Assembly (NCBI GenBank): GCA_003541675.1
Contig: DPMC01000108.1
Span: 2,988 to 10,911, forward strand
DNA: 7,924 bases
Source of the DNA: Acidimicrobiaceae bacterium
GTDB lineage: Bacteria; Actinomycetota; Acidimicrobiia; Acidimicrobiales; MedAcidi-G1
Reading direction: 5' to 3'
In this document: positions 5,844 to 7,924 of the stretch, piece by piece
Layout of the letters: the number at the start of each line of letters is the position of its first letter
How positions within the stretch are numbered: position 1 is the stretch's first letter
Made by a program: the position numbers and the translations under genes
Notes under the pieces: model-generated
Told to the model about the DNA's origin: nothing
Seen by the model: the letters and a program-made list of their open reading frames with translations, nothing else
The model's database searches: none

Positions 5844-6622
5844 GCCTTCTCGAGATCAAGGACCTAAAGATCACCTTCGGTGGACTCGATGCCCTGTCGG
5901 GACTGAACTTCCACATCGACGAGGGCGAGATCGTCAGCGTGATTGGCCCCAACGGCGCCGGCAAGACGACCTTCTTCAACGCCATCTCAGGCCTGGTGAC
6001 CCCCACTGAGGGCGACATCCTTTTCGAAGACGAGACGATCGTAGGGCTCGATCCCAGCACGGTGACATCACTCGGCATCGCCCGGACGTTCCAGAACGTT
6101 CGCTTGTTCCCCAACATGACCATCCTCGAAAACGTGATGGTGGCCCAACACTGCCGGACCAGCCAGCTGGTCTACGGGGCGCTGCTCCAGACGAAGGCCT
6201 TCAAGCGCGAGGAGCGGGAGATCCGGGAGCGGGCCATCGAGGTCCTCGAGTTCTTCGGGCACCGCCTCGTCGGCTACCGGATGGACCAGCCGGCTTTCGC
6301 GCTGTCGTACGCCAACCGGCGCCGCCTCGAGATCGCACGTGCCATGGCCACCCAGCCTCGCCTGCTACTGCTCGACGAACCGGTGGCCGGAATGAACCCG
6401 ATAGAGACCGCGGAGTTGACTGCCCTGGTCGGTCGGCTCCGTACCGAGTGGGGCTTCACGATCATCATGATCGAACACGACATGAAGGTGGTACGTGACG
6501 TCTCGGACCGAGTCGTGGTTCTCGACCACGGGGTGCCCATTGCCCAGGGGTCCTACGACGAGGTGTCGACCAACCCGGACGTGGTGGAGGCCTACCTGGG
6601 TCGTCCCGTGGAGGCCAACTGA
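5840..6622 (+). CDS. livG: Branched-chain amino acid ABC transporter ATPase, LivG type
   Basis: This 260-residue ABC ATPase powers the LivH/LivM permeases from the cytoplasmic side. Motifs in order are Walker A GPNGAGKT (36-43), Q-loop FQNVRLFPNMTILENV (84-99, Gln85), signature LSYANRRRLEIARAMA (155-170), Walker B LLLLDE (175-180), D-loop region AGMNP (183-187) and the switch His in MIEHD (210-214). The FQNVRLFP stretch and the helical insert around 104-145 are typical of LivG and separate it from LivF. The signature reads LSYAN rather than the commoner LSYGQ, a variant I recall from actinobacterial LivG proteins. Length is normal for the family. The start overlaps the LivM stop as ATGA, and its own stop shares one base with the next start (TGATG), so all four transporter genes appear to be translated together. 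Confidence 0.95.
   Translation: MSLLEIKDLKITFGGLDALSGLNFHIDEGEIVSVIGPNGAGKTTFFNAISGLVTPTEGDILFEDETIVGLDPSTVTSLGIARTFQNVRLFPNMTILENVMVAQHCRTSQLVYGALLQTKAFKREEREIRERAIEVLEFFGHRLVGYRMDQPAFALSYANRRRLEIARAMATQPRLLLLDEPVAGMNPIETAELTALVGRLRTEWGFTIIMIEHDMKVVRDVSDRVVVLDHGVPIAQGSYDEVSTNPDVVEAYLGRPVEAN
6610..6614 (+). promoter_or_regulatory. Ribosome binding site of livF
   Basis: GGAGG lies seven bases before the ATG at 6622, within the last codons of livG, and supports that start. Confidence 0.75.
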
Positions 6623-7365
6623 TGAGCGAGACCGCTTCCACCAACGGCGCCACGCCACTTCTCGAGTTCCGCCAGGTCAACACCCACTACGGCGCGGTCC
6701 ACATCCTCAAGGACGTCGACCTGTCCATCTACCCGGGTGAGCTGGTCTGCCTGCTGGGCGGCAATGCCTCGGGCAAGTCCACGACGCTCAAGACCCTGCT
6801 GGGTATGGTCACGCCGACGTCGGGCGAGGTGGTGCTGGACGGCGAGGTCGTCAACGACAAGCCGACCAGCTACCGGGTCATCAACGGCATCACGATGGTT
6901 CCCGAGAACCGCCGGCTCTTCAAGCGCCTGTCAGTCAAGGAGAACCTCGAGTTGGGGGCCTACCTCCGCAACGACAAGGACGGCATCGCCGAGGACCTCG
7001 AGAAGATCTATGACCTGTTCCCACGGGTCAAGGAGCGCCTCTCGCAGAAGTCCGGCACGTTGTCTGGCGGTGAGCAGCAGATGGTGGCCATTGGTCGTGC
7101 GCTCATGTCGCGCCCGCGGGTCCTGCTCATGGATGAGCCGTCGATGGGTCTGGCCCCGGCACTCGTCCAGCAGAACTTTGAGCTGATCCAACAGATCCAC
7201 GCCGACGGTACGGCCATCTTCATGGTGGAGCAGAACGCCAACATGGCGTTGTCCATTGCTGATCGGGGCTGGGTTCTCCAGACCGGCCGGGTGGTGCTCG
7301 ACGACACTGCCGAGGCCCTGCTGGCCAATCCGGAACTGCGGGCCTCCTACCTTGGTGAAGGCTGA
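6622..7365 (+). CDS. livF: Branched-chain amino acid ABC transporter ATPase, LivF type
   Basis: This 247-residue partner ATPase of LivG shows Walker A GGNASGKST (46-54), the LivF-type MVPENRRLFKRLSVKENL (92-109) with Glu95 at the Q-loop position, signature LSGGEQQMVAIGRAL (147-161), Walker B VLLMDEPSMGLAP (167-179) and MVEQNANMALSIADRGWVLQ (201-220), where Gln204 replaces the usual switch His. That Gln and the C-terminal LLANPELRASYLG are normal for LivF, so these are family traits rather than defects. The Walker A loop has Ala-Ser where Gly-Ala is common. Start and stop agree with the family length. It is the last recognisable transporter gene; no gene for a periplasmic or lipid-anchored binding protein follows, and the next gene, after 65 bases on the same strand, is a redoxin. 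No intrinsic terminator is evident after the stop. Confidence 0.95.
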   Translation: MSETASTNGATPLLEFRQVNTHYGAVHILKDVDLSIYPGELVCLLGGNASGKSTTLKTLLGMVTPTSGEVVLDGEVVNDKPTSYRVINGITMVPENRRLFKRLSVKENLELGAYLRNDKDGIAEDLEKIYDLFPRVKERLSQKSGTLSGGEQQMVAIGRALMSRPRVLLMDEPSMGLAPALVQQNFELIQQIHADGTAIFMVEQNANMALSIADRGWVLQTGRVVLDDTAEALLANPELRASYLGEG

Positions 7366-7395
7366 GATCCAGTTCCGTTGACCCCCGTGCCCAGG

Positions 7396-7444
7396 CCGAC
7401 CGTTGAAGAAATGCTCGATCAAGGTGACTCTTGTGGACGGTCGG
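7396..7444. repeat. 8-bp inverted repeat enclosing the redoxin ribosome binding site
   Basis: CCGACCGT (7396-7403) and ACGGTCGG (7437-7444) are exact reverse complements 33 bases apart. The interval holds AAGGTGA (7421-7427) and the candidate TTG start at 7431. There is no T-run, so this is not a standard terminator for livF. It could occur by chance in GC-rich DNA. Confidence 0.25.
7421..7427 (+). promoter_or_regulatory. Candidate ribosome binding site of the redoxin gene
   Basis: AAGGTGA matches the 3' end of 16S rRNA (complement of TCACCTCC) and ends three bases before TTG 7431. The spacing is short. The other in-frame starts, GTG 7473 and GTG 7515, have no comparable site, so this is the main argument for the longer protein. 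Confidence 0.4.
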
Positions 7445-7924
7445 ATCCGATGCCTACCCGAAACCCACCGCTGTGAGTTCTGTTGGCACCGGCCTGGCCC
7501 GGCGACCTCTTACCGTGATTACCGAACAGGCCTCGACTGTCGAAGCCGTCTGGGATGAGGGGCGACCCATCGTGGGTCCCGAGGTACTTGGTGAACTGCT
7601 TGGCTGGGAGTGGCGTGCCGAAGGCCTATGTCGTGAGACGGTTTGCGTTCCTGTCTCCGACCGCTCCCAGGTCGAAGACGTCGAAGGTATCGACATTCTG
7701 GCCGTCGCCAAGATATTGGACCGACCAACCGTGATAGACCCCGACGCCGGGCTACTGGTTGTTGGGCAACCCTCAGGTGACCGGCACGAAGTCCTTTACA
7801 AGCGCAGGGCCCCCGACTTCACGCTCCCTGACCTGACGGGGTCGCTTCACTCTTTCTCCGACTGGGTAGGCCACAAACGGCTCCTGGTGGCCTTCGCTAG
7901 TTGGTGAGGATGCGCCTTTGACCT
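7431..7924 (+). CDS. Redoxin (thioredoxin/peroxiredoxin-fold) protein, candidate selenoprotein, cut by the right edge
   Basis: Read conventionally, the frame gives 158 residues and stops at the TGA at 7905-7907. The first part (about 30-115) is a small domain with WEWRAEGLCRETVCVPV (Cys67, Cys72), which I recall preceding redoxin domains in related proteins. From about 127, RAPDFTLPDLTGSLHSFSDW and RLLVAFASW are the opening of an AhpC/TSA-like redoxin domain, where homologs as I recall continue with Cys-Gly-Cys and then a DLP motif. Here the codons after Trp158 are TGA-GGA-TGC-GCC-TTT-GAC, so TGA sits at the redox Cys and the following residues still fit. Selenocysteine is the favoured reading, and the feature is therefore run to the edge; a disrupted gene is the alternative. 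No signal peptide is apparent. The start is uncertain: TTG 7431 has a ribosome site, while GTG 7515 fits the recalled family start better. Confidence 0.7.
7905..7907 (+). other. In-frame TGA at the redoxin active-site Cys, candidate selenocysteine codon
   Basis: The codon follows TTC-GCT-AGT-TGG (Phe-Ala-Ser-Trp) and precedes GGA-TGC (Gly-Cys), so translation would give a Sec-Gly-Cys redox motif. Other genes here end normally at TGA, so general reassignment of TGA is excluded. A bacterial SECIS hairpin would have to lie in the bases just downstream, of which only 17 are visible; its presence cannot be judged. Confidence 0.6.

Noticed and set aside
7096..7260. LivF lacking the switch His and Q-loop Gln as a sign of a dead ATPase
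   Set aside because: Gln and Glu at these places are, as I recall, usual for LivF, and the Walker and signature motifs are intact.
7378..7408. TTGACC and TTGAAG as -35 boxes for a redoxin promoter
   Set aside because: No acceptable -10 box occurs 16-18 bases downstream of either, so a separate promoter is not supported.
7366..7444. Intrinsic terminator after livF
   Set aside because: The only inverted repeat has a 33-base loop and no T-run.
7905..7907. TGA read as Trp through genome-wide code change
   Set aside because: Most other genes in the window end at TGA with family-correct C termini.

Overview
The window is GC-rich, densely packed bacterial DNA with short or overlapping gene junctions, several GTG/TTG starts and codons strongly biased to G or C in the third position. 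These traits and the protein families point to a high-GC actinobacterium. A marine or freshwater Acidimicrobiia-like lineage is my best guess, but that is inference and no marker gene here fixes the taxonomy. No rRNA, tRNA, CRISPR array, insertion sequence or phage gene is visible. No gene-free stretch exceeds 300 bases.

Layout. (1) 3-1110, plus strand: the C-terminal part of an aconitase X large subunit (cut by the window edge) and the complete small 'swivel' subunit, translationally coupled. (2) 1092-2743, minus strand: a two-gene operon of a class IV PLP-dependent aminotransferase followed by a PAPS-sulfotransferase-like P-loop protein. Its last gene overlaps the aconitase X small-subunit gene tail to tail by 19 bases. 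(3) 2744-2892: a 149-base divergent promoter region with three inverted repeats, one of which can pair with the ribosome binding site of the next gene. (4) 2893-7365, plus strand: a tightly coupled operon of four branched-chain (hydrophobic) amino acid ABC transporter genes, livH-livM-livG-livF, with junctions ATGA, ATGA and TGATG. The LivM-like permease has an unusually long extra N-terminal membrane region. No substrate-binding protein gene (livK type) is in the window. (5) 7431 to the right edge: a redoxin (thioredoxin/peroxiredoxin-fold) gene preceded by a small conserved-looking domain.

The most interesting observation is in the redoxin gene. Its reading frame meets an in-frame TGA at 7905-7907, exactly where a redox-active Cys is expected (FASW-[TGA]-G-C-A-F-D). 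The frame stays family-like for the 17 bases left in the window. This makes the gene a strong candidate selenoprotein with a Sec-Gly-Cys active site. The SECIS element that would confirm it should lie almost entirely beyond the window edge. A nonsense mutation or sequencing error remains possible.

The genes form a loose nutrient theme. The Liv transporter would import amino acids or related compounds, the divergent aminotransferase could act on them, and aconitase X is a dehydratase family that includes cis-3-hydroxy-L-proline dehydratase. The aminotransferase and sulfotransferase-like genes sit next to each other here, and plants appear to have the same two domains fused in one protein, which suggests a shared, still unassigned function.
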